From positions 5,394,001 through 5,458,000 of the forward strand of contig NZ_JACHDO010000001.1 of NCBI RefSeq assembly GCF_014201115.1: 64,000 nt of DNA. Direction: 5' to 3'. Below the pieces are notes generated by a model that was not told the DNA's origin, made no database searches, and saw nothing but the letters and a program-made list of their open reading frames with translations. The stretch is from Nocardiopsis metallicus (GTDB taxonomy: Bacteria; Actinomycetota; Actinomycetes; Streptosporangiales; Streptosporangiaceae). A program made the translations under genes and the position numbers. Shown here piece by piece: positions 25,763 through 34,638 of this stretch. Position 1 is the first letter of the stretch; the number at the start of each line of letters is the position of its first letter.

Positions 25763-27237
25763 GCCTGCTCCTCTTCGTGCCACGTGTTGCCGGTGCGGCC
25801 GATGAGCCGCTGTGCTCCTGCGGGACCGGAGCTTCCGGCGGGGTAGGTCTCGGGTGCGGTGCCGAGGCCCTGCCAGGCCTCGATGATCGGGTCCACCCAG
25901 CGCCACGCGGCCTCGACCTCGTCGCGGCGCATGAAGAGGGTGGAGTCCCCGGCCAACACGTCCATCAGGAGCCGCTCGTAGGCCTCGGGAGAGCGGGTGG
26001 CGAAGGTGTCGGCGAAACTGAGTTCCAGCGGAACCGGCCGCAGCCGCAGCGCACCGGCGCCGGGCGTCTTGGTCAGCATGGTGAGGTGTATGCCCTCGTC
26101 CGGCTGGAGACGGATGACGAGGCTGCCCGCGCCGGACGCGGCGGCGGCCCCGGGGAAGATCGTGTGCGGGACGTCGCGGAAGCGGATGACGATCTCGGAG
26201 CGGGCGCGCTCCATGCGCTTGCCGGTGCGCAGGTAGAAGGGGACGCCCGCCCACCGCCAGTTGGCGACCTCGGCGCGCAGGGCCACGAAGGTCTCGGTGT
26301 CGCTGACCGGCGGGCCGCCCGCCTCGTCCAGGTAGCCGAGGACGTCCTCGCCCTGAACCGTGCCGCTGGTGTACTGGCCGCGGACGGTGTGCTCGGCGAC
26401 CTTGGCCGCGGGGATGGGTCTCAGGGACTGCAGGACCTTGAGCTTCTCGTCCCGTACGGCATCGCGGTCGTAGCTTGCCGGGGGTTCCATGGCGGTGAGG
26501 CAGAGCAGCTGGAGCAGGTGGTTCTGCACCATGTCGCGCATGGCTCCGGAGGAGTCGTAGTAGCCGCGCCGACCGCCCACGCCGACCGTTTCGGCCGCGG
26601 TGATCTGCACGTGGTCGATCCACCGGGAGTTCCACAGGGGTTCGAGGAAGACGTTGGCGAACCGCAGCACGAGCAGGTTCTGCACGGTCTCCTTCCCCAG
26701 GTAGTGGTCGATCCGGTAGGTGCGGGACTCCTCGAAGACCGCTCCGACCTCGTCGTTCACCGCCTGGGCGGAGGCGAGGTCGCGGCCCAGGGGCTTCTCC
26801 ATCACCACGCGGGACTCGGGGGTGACCAGCCCCGCGTCCTGGAGCCCGCGGCAGATGGCGCCGGAGATCATCGGCGGCACGGCGAGGTAGAAGACGCGGT
26901 CGCGGCCGGGTGTGAGCGCGGCGGCCAGGTCGGCCCAGCCGGAGGGGTCCCCGCCGACGTCGACGGTCACGTGGGAGAGACGGCGGCGGAAACGGCGCAG
27001 CACGTCGGGCTCGACGACCTGGACGGCGCTGTGGCCGCGGACGGCGGAAGCGGCCTTGTCACGCAGGTCGGCATCGGTGAGACCGTCCCGGGAAACCGCG
27101 ATGACCCGGGTCTCCCCGCTCAGATGACCGTCGCGGTCCAGGAGGTAGAGGGAGGGGAGCAGTTTACGCATGGACAGGTCACCGGTTCCGCCGAAGACCA
27201 CCAGGTCGGTGGGGCGGGGCGCGGGCTGCTGCGGCAT
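25759..27237 (-). CDS. zwf: glucose-6-phosphate dehydrogenase
   Basis: 492 residues. Oxidises glucose-6-phosphate to 6-phosphogluconolactone with reduction of NAD(P). NAD(P) site FGGTGDLSMRKLLP, active-site motif RIDHYLGKE with the catalytic His, EKPLG, and the C-terminal YLRTGKRM. It heads the operon zwf-edd-eda, so this copy feeds the Entner-Doudoroff route; no lactonase (pgl) gene is in the unit. Its promoter faces that of the ROK regulator. Confidence 0.96.
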
Positions 27238-27446
27238 TCGGTTGGCTCCTGCGGGAGGGAGTACGGAAGGGAGATGGGAGGTGGGGGTGCCGGGCGGAGG
27301 GGACGCGGGGCCCTTGCCCGGGGGTCTTACGGTCTGGTTTCGACCCTAATCCCACTATGGTAAAAAGACCAGCACACTTCAGAACATTAATTTACATAAG
27401 TGAACGGCCTTCCAGGCGCCCCGCCGAGTGAATGGTTCAATGAGGC
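27238..27446. promoter_or_regulatory. divergent promoter region, zwf operon / ROK regulator
   Basis: 209 bp. The part nearest the ROK gene (27350-27415) is strongly A/T-rich with ttaatttacataagtg; CACTT and AAGTG flank this run as short inverted arms. It is the most likely operator zone for the ROK protein; exact site unresolved. Confidence 0.4.
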
Positions 27447-28634
27447 ATGGCCAGAACCCCCGGACGCTTGTCCTCCACCGCCACCAGCGGCCACATCCTG
27501 GAGATGATCCGCACCGGCAGCGCCACCAGCCGCTCCGAGATCGCCCGGGCGACCGGGCTGTCCCGTCCGTCCGTGGCACTGCGGATCACCGAACTGATCG
27601 AGGGCGGTCTGGTGACCGAGGGGACCCGCGCCGCCTCCAGCGGCGGCCGACCGCCCACGCTCCTGGAGTTCAACGCCGCCAGCGGACTGATCCTCACCGC
27701 CGCCCTGGGCATGGTCCGCAGCCAGGCCGCCGTGTGCGACCTCGACGGACGGGTGCTCCTGCGCACCCCCGGCTCGCCCCAGATGGAACTGGGCCCCGAC
27801 GCCACCGTGCCCTGGCTCCTGGACACCTGGTCCGAGCAGATCCGCGAGCTGGGCCGCTCCCCCGAGGACGTCCGCGGCGTCGGCGTCGGCCTGCCCGGCA
27901 CGGTGGAGTTCCACGCCGGACGGGCGGAGGACCGCCCCTTCCTCGGCAAGTGGGCGGGCGTGGCCCTGGGCCCGCTGGTCGCCGAGCGCTTCCCCGTCCC
28001 GGTGACCGTGGACAACGACGTGAACGTGATGGCGCTGGGCGAGCACATCGCGGGCGGGCACGGCCACACCGACGACATGGTGTTCGTGAAGGCCTCCACC
28101 GGGATCGGCGCCGGCCTCGTCTCCGGCGGCAACCTGCTGCGCGGCGCCCTGGGGGCGGCCGGAGAGATCGGCCACATCCCCGTGCGCGACGGCGGCGGCC
28201 TGCCGTGCCGCTGCGGCAACACCGACTGCCTGGAGGCGGTGGCGGGCGGGCGCCGCCTGCTGATCCGCGCGGCCGAACAGGGGAGGGAGGTCGCCGGGAT
28301 CAAGGAGCTGGTGGCGCTGGCCGCGGAGGGCGACCCGGTAGCGGTCACCCTGGTGCGGGAGGCCGGTCGGCGGCTGGGCGAGGCGCTCGCGGGCGCGGTC
28401 AACCTGCTCAACCCGGAGCTGATCGTGCTCGGCGGCGACCTGTCCGAGGCCTACGACCACCTGGTGGCGGGCGTGCGCGAGGTGGTCTTCCAGCAGTGCA
28501 CCGCCCTGGCCACCCGGCAGCTGCGGATCGTGGCGAGCACCCTGTGGGACGACGCCGGGGTGCGCGGCTGCGCGGCCATGGTCAGCGAGGAGATCCTCTC
28601 CCCGGAGGCCGTGAACAAACTCCTGGCCGGATAG
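27447..28634 (+). CDS. ROK-family transcriptional regulator
   Basis: 395 residues. N-terminal winged HTH (ATSRSEIARATGLSRPSVALRI) followed by a sugar-kinase-like ROK domain: GVGVGLPGTV, VDNDVNVMALGE, KASTGIGAGLV, GEIGHIPV, and the zinc motif CRCGNTDCLE. NagC/Mlc/XylR-type proteins repress sugar genes and release on binding sugar or sugar-phosphate. Divergence from zwf-edd-eda suggests it controls the Entner-Doudoroff operon. GAGG lies only one base before the ATG, so initiation may be leaderless or weak. Confidence 0.9.
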   Translation: MARTPGRLSSTATSGHILEMIRTGSATSRSEIARATGLSRPSVALRITELIEGGLVTEGTRAASSGGRPPTLLEFNAASGLILTAALGMVRSQAAVCDLDGRVLLRTPGSPQMELGPDATVPWLLDTWSEQIRELGRSPEDVRGVGVGLPGTVEFHAGRAEDRPFLGKWAGVALGPLVAERFPVPVTVDNDVNVMALGEHIAGGHGHTDDMVFVKASTGIGAGLVSGGNLLRGALGAAGEIGHIPVRDGGGLPCRCGNTDCLEAVAGGRRLLIRAAEQGREVAGIKELVALAAEGDPVAVTLVREAGRRLGEALAGAVNLLNPELIVLGGDLSEAYDHLVAGVREVVFQQCTALATRQLRIVASTLWDDAGVRGCAAMVSEEILSPEAVNKLLAG

Positions 28635-28707
28635 GGCACGGGAGAGGGCCGGGATAGGGCCCGGAGAGGGACTCCGAAAGGAACAGGCAGGGGCAAGCGG
28701 AACGAGT

Positions 28708-28732
28708 CGTTGTCCACAGGCTGTGGACAACG
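28708..28732. repeat. palindrome of two inverted DnaA-box-like sequences
   Basis: CGTTGTCCACAG and CTGTGGACAACG are perfect inverted copies around one G. Each half holds TTGTCCACA, the actinobacterial DnaA-box form. As RNA it makes a stable hairpin. Similar sequences recur at 36434, 42570 and 44430. Confidence 0.7.
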
Positions 28733-28852
28733 GCGTCCACTCGGATCGGGGCCGGGCAAGCGTTGGCAGGGGGCGAATCCCCACGACCGTGCCCATACCC
28801 GCCCTGACCTGTGAAGGCGCCGTTTCCACGAGCGCCCGGTTCGTCATGACAC

Positions 28853-28882
28853 TTGACAACGAGTACTGATCTGCCGAATAGT
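28853..28882 (+). promoter_or_regulatory. sigma70-type promoter
   Basis: TTGACA at 28853-28858 and AATAGT at 28877-28882, 18 bp apart, about 120 bp before the start of the membrane-anchored protein gene. Confidence 0.5.
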
Positions 28883-28999
28883 CACGCACCCGAGTACCGC
28901 CTGGTGCTCGCCCGCCCTCCGTCACCCCGCACCAGTGCCCCCACCAACCCCGCGGCCATGTCCCGTGCGGACCACCGCCCGGAAAGGTCTCCCGTACAC

Positions 29000-29674
29000 A
29001 TGCTCGACAACACCGTCGTGCTGGTCGTGATCGGCGCCAGTATCAGCCTCGTCACCAGCGTGGTCGTGACCGCGCTGCACGCCCGCCAGATCCGCCGCGC
29101 CGAACTGCGCACCAGCACGCGCACCTCCGCCCGCAACCTCACCAGCGCCTTCATCGCGGAGCGCGACGGCACCGCGGACGACACCGACTTCCTGCGCGAG
29201 TCGGAGCTCACGGTCATGTCCATGACCGACCGCAAGACCCGCGAGCGGCTCAGCGCCGTCGTCCGCCTGCTGCGCGAACACGACCTCCCCGAGGTCGAGC
29301 AGCTCAGCGGGGTCAGCGCCGCCAGCGCCAAGCGCGTCCTGTGCGACCACGCCCTGGACGTCCTCGGCGCCCACCTGCGCTCGGACCGCCTGCCCGAGGT
29401 ACCCGCCGTGATGCGCAAGCTGCTCAGCGTGGAGGAGGAGGCCCTGAGCATTCACTCCGGCGAGGCCCCCAAGCCCAGCGCGCCGATCGAGAAGAGCCCG
29501 GTCACCCCGCGCCCGCGCCACACCGGTACCGCCAAGAGCACCGGTAGCGGCGGCACCGCCCGCAAGACCACCAAGAGCACCAAGACAGCCGCCAAGCCGA
29601 CCGGCAAGAGCGGCGGGCGCGCCACCGCCGAGGAGGAGGATCCGAAGAAGGAGAGCACCTTCTGGGACGACTGA
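29000..29674 (+). CDS. small membrane-anchored protein with Lys/Thr-rich tail, unknown function
   Basis: 224 residues. One N-terminal membrane helix (VVLVVIGASISLVTSVVVTAL), a helical middle (about 30-150) with many Arg and Glu, including VRLLREHDLPEVEQLSGVSAASAKRVL, and a C-terminal low-complexity tail of Thr, Lys, Gly and Ser (TAKSTGSGGTARKTTKSTK) ending in an acidic DD. I do not recognise a family. Topology suggests a cytoplasmic domain held at the membrane. ATG 29000 with GGAAAGG about 12 bases upstream; a frame extension to 28853 would run through the promoter and is unlikely. Confidence 0.65.
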   Translation: MLDNTVVLVVIGASISLVTSVVVTALHARQIRRAELRTSTRTSARNLTSAFIAERDGTADDTDFLRESELTVMSMTDRKTRERLSAVVRLLREHDLPEVEQLSGVSAASAKRVLCDHALDVLGAHLRSDRLPEVPAVMRKLLSVEEEALSIHSGEAPKPSAPIEKSPVTPRPRHTGTAKSTGSGGTARKTTKSTKTAAKPTGKSGGRATAEEEDPKKESTFWDD

Positions 29675-30132
29675 CCCCACAGGCCACGACGCGGGATATG
29701 TGCGGCGAAGGGCACTTGAGCGCCAGGAACCCGCGTATCACCGGCGGGTCAGAAGTGATTCCCTCGGGTACGGATGAGACAGTCGGAGAGGAAAGCCTCA
29801 GCGACTTCCACCCGGCGAAGGAATTGTGCGGCGCAATTGTGGTCAGGAACCGCGCGCATGGACAACCCGAACGCGCACTCGAAGAGAACTTCACCTAGGA
29901 TCACTGCCACGCGTGGGTTCCGGCGTCCTCGGCAACCCCTGTCCGCCGGTGTCCCGGCTTTCCACACGGACTCGACACACCCCCTCGGCGACTTTTCGGT
30001 CAGGATTCCGGTCTGCCCGCGCCCTTCCCCCGCGCGACCTCCGCCCTCACCCGGACACGGACGCGTGACCCAACCGGGTCGGTGTCCGGCCGTTGGCACA
30101 CCCAGCCGTCCGAACTCACCGAGATTGTCACG
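29675..30132. other. 458-bp intergenic region before the LCP gene
   Basis: No supported gene. TAGGAT at 29896-29901 could be a -10 box for the LCP gene, without a good -35. Several short frames cross the stretch but lack ribosome binding sites and family likeness. Confidence 0.4.
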
Positions 30133-31710
30133 ATGCCCGCTGACGAGAACTCCGCCGACTCCGGCGCGGACCACACACCAGACGAGACTCCCGAGCCCGA
30201 TCCCCGGTCTGCGAGGGCCGAGGGGGATCCCGCCGAGCAGGACGCAGAGCAGGACAGGACCGACGGGGACTCCGCCGAGCCAGCGGCCGCCGAAGCCGTG
30301 ACCGGGGCCGACGGGCCGGACAGTCCGGAGACCGTCGTCATCGACGCCGACGCGCCGGTCGAGACCACCGCGGACCGCCCGGCGGAGAGCGCCGCGGACA
30401 CTCCGGCAACCGCCTCGGAGGGCCCGGAAAGCAGTGAACCGAACGCTCAGGGGTCGGGCACCGGGGAACCGGAGGACGAGGCCCCGGCCGCCACGGCCGC
30501 CGCCGTGGGGAACAGGCGCGAGCGGAGCCGACTGCGCCGGGGCGTCCTGTGGACCGCGGCGTCCCTGGCGCTGATCATGCTCGCCGGGGTGGGCACCGCC
30601 TACGGCTACTACTACTCCCTGCGCTCGGGCATGGTGCAGCACGACATCGGTTCGCTGCTCAGCGAGGATGAGCGGCCGGACAAGATCAGCGACGCGGTCA
30701 ACATCCTCTTCATCGGCTCGGACGGCTTCGAGGCGGACAGCCCCGCCTACTCCACGGAGTTCGAGGGCGAGCGCTCCGACTCCCTGATGCTCGCGCACAT
30801 CTCCCCGGACAACCGCGTCTCGGTGATCAGCTTCCCGCGCGACTCCCTGGTGCAGCTCCCCCAGTGCGACGCCTACGGGCAGGCCGACGGCACCTACGGC
30901 TACTTCGGCATGATCAACACCGCGCTGTACCACGGCGGCCCGCCCTGCGTGATCCGGACCATCGAGACACTCACCGACATCCGGGTCGACCACTTCGTCC
31001 ACCTGAGCTTCGCCAGCTTCCGCGACGTCGTGGACGCCATCGGCGGGGTGGACATGTGCATCCCCGAGCCGATGCAGGACCGGCGTGCCAAGCTCGACCT
31101 CGACGCCGGGGAGCAGACCCTCGACGGCGAGCAGGCCCTGGCCTTCGTCCGCGCCCGGTACGAGATCGGCGACGGCGGCGACATGGGGCGCATCGACCGG
31201 CAGCAGATGTTCCTGGCCGCCCTCGCCGACCAGGCGACCAGCGGCGACGTGCTCAGCAGCCCGACCAAGCTCAACGGCATCCTCCAGGCGGTGGCCCGGC
31301 ACAGCGCCACCGACCGGGAGCTGACCCTGGACCGGATGCTGTCCATCGCGGTCACCATGGCCGACGTGGACCTGTCCGACATCGAGTTCCACACCGTTCC
31401 CTGGTACCAGGCGCCCTACGACCCCAACCGGGTCATGTGGAACGAGGAGGACGCCGGAGAGCTGTTCGCCGCCGTGCGCGAGGACCGCCCACTGCCCACG
31501 CTGCTCGCCGCCGACGACGCCACCATCCCGCAGGAGCCGCCGACGGCCAAGCCCACCCCGGCCGACCCGGCCGCGCTGGAGGAGGGCACCGAGGGACCCG
31601 CCGAGACCGAGTCCAACCCCTCCGCCCGCCCGGGCGAGGGCCGCGACGCCACCTCCAACCCCTGCCAGGACGGCCTGGGCTTCGGCACCGGCGAGGACGA
31701 CGGCTGGTAG
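30133..31710 (+). CDS. LytR-CpsA-Psr (LCP) family cell-wall glycopolymer ligase
   Basis: 525 residues. LCP enzymes transfer lipid-linked teichoic acid or other glycopolymers to peptidoglycan at the outer membrane face. A long acidic, low-complexity cytoplasmic N-terminus (about 130 residues) is followed by one helix (LWTAASLALIMLAGVGTAYG). Catalytic-domain marks: NILFIGSDG, RSDSLMLAHISP, VSVISFPRDSLV, the Arg-rich substrate site GEQALAFVRARYE and RIDRQQMFLAAL. ATG 30133 is one option; GTG 30082 would add 17 residues. Ends at a strong hairpin. Confidence 0.9.
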   Translation: MPADENSADSGADHTPDETPEPDPRSARAEGDPAEQDAEQDRTDGDSAEPAAAEAVTGADGPDSPETVVIDADAPVETTADRPAESAADTPATASEGPESSEPNAQGSGTGEPEDEAPAATAAAVGNRRERSRLRRGVLWTAASLALIMLAGVGTAYGYYYSLRSGMVQHDIGSLLSEDERPDKISDAVNILFIGSDGFEADSPAYSTEFEGERSDSLMLAHISPDNRVSVISFPRDSLVQLPQCDAYGQADGTYGYFGMINTALYHGGPPCVIRTIETLTDIRVDHFVHLSFASFRDVVDAIGGVDMCIPEPMQDRRAKLDLDAGEQTLDGEQALAFVRARYEIGDGGDMGRIDRQQMFLAALADQATSGDVLSSPTKLNGILQAVARHSATDRELTLDRMLSIAVTMADVDLSDIEFHTVPWYQAPYDPNRVMWNEEDAGELFAAVREDRPLPTLLAADDATIPQEPPTAKPTPADPAALEEGTEGPAETESNPSARPGEGRDATSNPCQDGLGFGTGEDDGW

Positions 31711-31736
31711 AGGGGCCGGAAAGCGCCCGACACGAG

Positions 31737-31778
31737 GAGGAGGCCCCCGCCGCGGGTGTTCGCGGCGGGGGCCTCCTC
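31737..31778. terminator. 18-bp perfect hairpin after the LCP gene
   Basis: GAGGAGGCCCCCGCCGCG pairs fully with 31761-31778 around ggtgtt; no U-tract, as usual in actinomycetes. The following 150 bp hold no gene. Confidence 0.85.
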
Positions 31779-31929
31779 ATGCCCCTGGCAGGGCGTGTAC
31801 GCCCCCAGCAGAGCGGGTGCCTCGGGCGGCGGGGACGCTTCCGTCCCGCTGGTACGCGCCGGAGAACCCCCACAGTTCCCGCCGGCGCCTCGGTCAACGG
31901 GGGTGGTCCCGCTCACCGCCCGAGGCGTG

Positions 31930-31957
31930 GTGCGCCCGCCACGACCGACGGGCGCAC
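31930..31957 (-). terminator. hairpin terminator of the secreted-protein gene
   Basis: GTGCGCCCG and CGGGCGCAC pair perfectly across a 10-base loop, 12 bp past the stop of the minus-strand gene. Confidence 0.7.
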
Positions 31958-31968
31958 GTTCTTGGTGA

Positions 31969-33108
31969 CTAGCTGACGAATGCCGGGTCGACGGGCTGCT
32001 CCGCGGCACCGGGCAGCTCGACCGGCAGCTCCGCGGGCAGGTCGACGGGCAGGTCACCCGTGGGCAGCTCGTCGGAGAGGGGCAGAGTGGCGAACTCGGG
32101 CTCGCCCAGCTCGGGCAGGCCCTGGACGCCGACCAGGTCGCCGCCGGGGGTCTCCGGCAGCACGCTTTCGGACAGCACAGTGCCGACCAGGTCAGTCTCC
32201 GTGCCGGACAGCGGCAGGGCCTCCTCGACGCCCAGCCCCCCGACCGCGTCGCCGAGGTCCCCGGCGGTGCTGTCGACGGCGTCCTCGACGGCGCCCACGA
32301 CCTCGAGGTCCTCGGGGGCGGCCATCGGCAGGGTGCCCTTGAGGTCGTGCGGCAGCAGGGTGGTCACACCGCCGGTGAGGTCGGCGTTCTCACCGGCGTC
32401 CAGGCCCACCGGGTCGCTCATCGGAACGGTCTCGCCCATCTGGGCGACGTCCAGGTCGTCCAGGCCGACCACGTCCAGGCTGGGCTCGTGCAGACCGGTC
32501 CCGGCGCGGCTGCCCAGTTCGGTGACGGTGTCGTCGACGACGGCCGCGCCCTGCTCCAGGTTGACCGGGGAGGCGGGCGCGCTCATCGGGAGGGTTCCGC
32601 CGCCCAGGGGCAGTCCGCCGCCGTCCAGGGCCAGACCGTCGAGCAGGCCGGTCCCGCCGAGCAGCATGGACAGGGGGTCGACCGCGCCGCCGGTGTCGCT
32701 GAGCGGCAAGGTCTCGGTGGCGGTCCCCAGGTCGAGCGGTCCGACGTTGGCGGCGTTGTCCTCGCCGGTCTGCAGCGGGGCGTCGGTGGACAGCGTGTCC
32801 GTGGAGAGGGTGTCGCCGACGATCGACCCGACGGGGTCGCTCTGGTGCTGGACCTCGGCGGACTGGTGCTGGAGCTCGGGCTGGGCGGAGATCTCGCCGG
32901 GCTGGACCTTGACGAGGTCGCCGAGGGGCGTGGTGACGCCTTCGGTCAGGGCGGTGGGGACCTGGTTCTGCAGGTCGCCCAGGGGGAGGCCGTCCGTGAC
33001 ACCGCCGAGTGTGTCGGCCCCGGCGATACCGGCGCCGAGGGCGACGAAGCCGGCGGTGCCGGCGGCCAGCAGCAGGGTCCGAGCTGAGGAACGGGCGGTG
33101 TGGAACAT
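31969..33108 (-). CDS. secreted protein with recurring TLPLS/TLPMS motifs, unknown function
   Basis: 379 residues. A Sec signal peptide (LLLAAGTAGFVALGAGIAGA, cleavage near AGA-D) precedes an acidic, low-complexity chain rich in Leu, Gly, Asp and Pro with no recognised domain. A short motif of the form [TA]-[LV]-P-[LM]-[SA] returns six times: TLPLSDTGG, TLPMSAPAS, TVPMSDPVG, TLPMAAPED, ALPLSGTET, TLPLSDELP, at roughly 35-100 residue intervals. It ends in VDLPAELPVELPG. Only one Cys-free chain is visible. Likely a cell-wall or surface-associated protein. ATG 33108 has GAAAGGA six bases upstream. Two strong hairpins lie in its upstream region. Confidence 0.75.
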   Translation of the reverse strand: MFHTARSSARTLLLAAGTAGFVALGAGIAGADTLGGVTDGLPLGDLQNQVPTALTEGVTTPLGDLVKVQPGEISAQPELQHQSAEVQHQSDPVGSIVGDTLSTDTLSTDAPLQTGEDNAANVGPLDLGTATETLPLSDTGGAVDPLSMLLGGTGLLDGLALDGGGLPLGGGTLPMSAPASPVNLEQGAAVVDDTVTELGSRAGTGLHEPSLDVVGLDDLDVAQMGETVPMSDPVGLDAGENADLTGGVTTLLPHDLKGTLPMAAPEDLEVVGAVEDAVDSTAGDLGDAVGGLGVEEALPLSGTETDLVGTVLSESVLPETPGGDLVGVQGLPELGEPEFATLPLSDELPTGDLPVDLPAELPVELPGAAEQPVDPAFVS

Positions 33109-33147
33109 GTGAGTCCTTTCGGAGTGTGCGTGTGTTCGGTTCGTGGG

Positions 33148-33182
33148 GGCGCGACGGAGCGGGTGTCGTACCCCGTCGCGCC
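33148..33182 (-). promoter_or_regulatory. leader hairpin, 10-bp perfect stem
   Basis: GGCGCGACGG and CCGTCGCGCC, 15-base loop, 40 bp before the secreted-protein start codon. Confidence 0.55.
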
Positions 33183-33316
33183 GGACCGTTTCCCTGGCCA
33201 GGGGAGGCCGGTCCTGAGGGTGGTACGGGCGAGCTCTCCGGTCGGTGAACCCGTGCGCCCCTGGTGGGGGCGGGTGGGTTCGATCCGGATTCAGTCGGTC
33301 GGTCTGGCGGACCACC

Positions 33317-33361
33317 GGCTGACGTGAACCTCGCGGTCGAGGTGCGGGGCTCACGTCAGCC
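33317..33361. terminator. nested double hairpin
   Basis: Outer arms GGCTGACGTGA and TCACGTCAGCC are perfect 11-bp complements; inside them acctcg-cggt-cgaggt forms a second perfect hairpin. It is placed between two co-directional secreted-protein genes. Confidence 0.6.
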
Positions 33362-33503
33362 CCCAGAAGTCACCGGGAAGGCTGGTGCGGCTGGGAACGG
33401 GTGCGGCTGGAGAAACCGTGCCGGGTCGGTCTGCGTGCGGCGCGATGGAGCTCAGGAGCCGGCCAGAGCAGGGCACGCGCGGGACGCGGATCCGGTGGGC
33501 GCG

Positions 33504-34322
33504 CTAGTCCGGGGAGAAGGTCGGCTCGTCGGCGGACTCGGCGGGCACCGAGCGCAGGACGTGCCGGGCGGCCTCGAACAGGCCGGGAGCGGGCGCCGGG
33601 GCGCCGGTGACGGGCAGGAACCCGGCCACGGCGGGCGCCGGAACGCTACCGCCGTTGGCGGGAGCGGTGCCGCTCGCCACGGTGTTGACGGTGTCGGCGC
33701 CGCGGGGGCCGGTGTCACCGGCCGTCCCGCGCTCGGCCGAACCCGAGTCCTGGGCGACGGAGGCGCTCTGCTCCCGCACCGAACTCAGGGCTTGGGCGGC
33801 GGGCTCCTCGGCCACCGCCACGACCTCTTCGGAGGTCCGCGCCCGGCTTTCGCCGGCCTCGCGGGCTTCGTCGGAAGCTGCGTCGCCGCCGTCGGACTCC
33901 GGAGCGGGTGCGGTGACCTGCTCGGGCGCCGGGGCGACGAATTCGGGAAGCGGTTCGGGACGCGGCAGGGAGGTCTCCCGAACCGCGTCACGGACGTGCT
34001 GCACGGGGTCGGCCGCCTCGGTCTCGACCGCCTGCGCGGCCTCCGAGGCACCGTCCACCGTCTTCGCGGTGTGTTCGCCGACGGTGGTGACGGCCCCGCT
34101 GATGGACCCGCCGAGGTTCTGGGTGCTCTCCACGAGCCCGCCAGAAAGGGCGTGACCGGGCCCCGAAAGCTCCGCGGAGTGCGCGGGGGCGGCGGAGGCG
34201 AGCCACACGGTGAACAGGATTCCGGTGAGCAGACCGACCAGCGCCAGGGCCCGCCGGAGTGGTTCCGGGCACACGGCGGGACGGACGCCTGTGGCGCCGA
34301 CCGTACCGTGGTATCCAGACAC
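33504..34322 (-). CDS. secreted Ala/Glu/Pro-rich protein, unknown function
   Basis: 272 residues. N-terminal hydrophobic segment ALALVGLLTGILFTVWLASA with an Ala-x-Ala cleavage site (PAHSA) directs export. The rest is low-complexity, acidic and helical (AELSGPGHAL, SEAAQAVETEAADPVQHVRDAV) with a PAPAPE-type proline stretch, and ends in VAGFLPVTGAPAP then EPTFSPD. No catalytic motif is visible. LPVTG near the C-terminus recalls a sortase signal, but no hydrophobic helix or basic tail follows. GTG 34322 with GGAAGG nine bases upstream. Same strand and composition as the next secreted protein. Confidence 0.65.
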   Translation of the reverse strand: MSGYHGTVGATGVRPAVCPEPLRRALALVGLLTGILFTVWLASAAPAHSAELSGPGHALSGGLVESTQNLGGSISGAVTTVGEHTAKTVDGASEAAQAVETEAADPVQHVRDAVRETSLPRPEPLPEFVAPAPEQVTAPAPESDGGDAASDEAREAGESRARTSEEVVAVAEEPAAQALSSVREQSASVAQDSGSAERGTAGDTGPRGADTVNTVASGTAPANGGSVPAPAVAGFLPVTGAPAPAPGLFEAARHVLRSVPAESADEPTFSPD

Positions 34323-34638
34323 CGGGGGTTTCCTTCCGCCGTGTGGGCCGGTCCGCTCCGGCGAAGTACCGAAGGGACGACAAGCTCATGGGAGTCATGT
34401 GAATGGCACCGGAAAAACTGGGATCCGGGTGCCCAACGCGAGGCCAGAGAGGCCTTCGTGCGCCGACTGACCGTGACGTTAGCATGAATTACCGGGCCGC
34501 TGTCCTCGATTCCAGAGGAATTCCCAGCCCCTCGGACAAGCTTCCGAGCAGCCAGATGTGGCAAATCGGGAAAAAACCAACGACAATTCATCCAATAGTC
34601 CTCAACCCCTCAACGGCTCTGCGGAGGTTGAACCACAC
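34323..34638. promoter_or_regulatory. divergent region, secreted protein / histidine kinase
   Basis: 316 bp, more A/T-rich near 34480-34620 (cgggaaaaaaccaacgacaattc). Must contain both promoters; none can be assigned safely. Confidence 0.35.

Larger units (their letters stand above)
28635..28999. promoter_or_regulatory. intergenic region with DnaA-box palindrome and promoter
   Basis: 365 bp. It contains a near-perfect 25-bp palindrome (28708-28732) that may end ROK transcription and a promoter (28853-28882) for the next gene. Nothing else is recognisable. Confidence 0.5.
33109..33503 (-). promoter_or_regulatory. structured 395-bp region upstream of the secreted-protein gene
   Basis: No gene. 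It contains the hairpins at 33148-33182 and 33317-33361, both able to form in an RNA transcribed on the minus strand. It may act as terminator for the upstream gene, as a leader, or both. Confidence 0.5.

Noticed and set aside
34200..34322. Sortase-anchored surface protein because of LPVTG in the 33504-34322 product
   Set aside because: The motif sits about 35 residues from the end but is not followed by a hydrophobic helix and positive tail.
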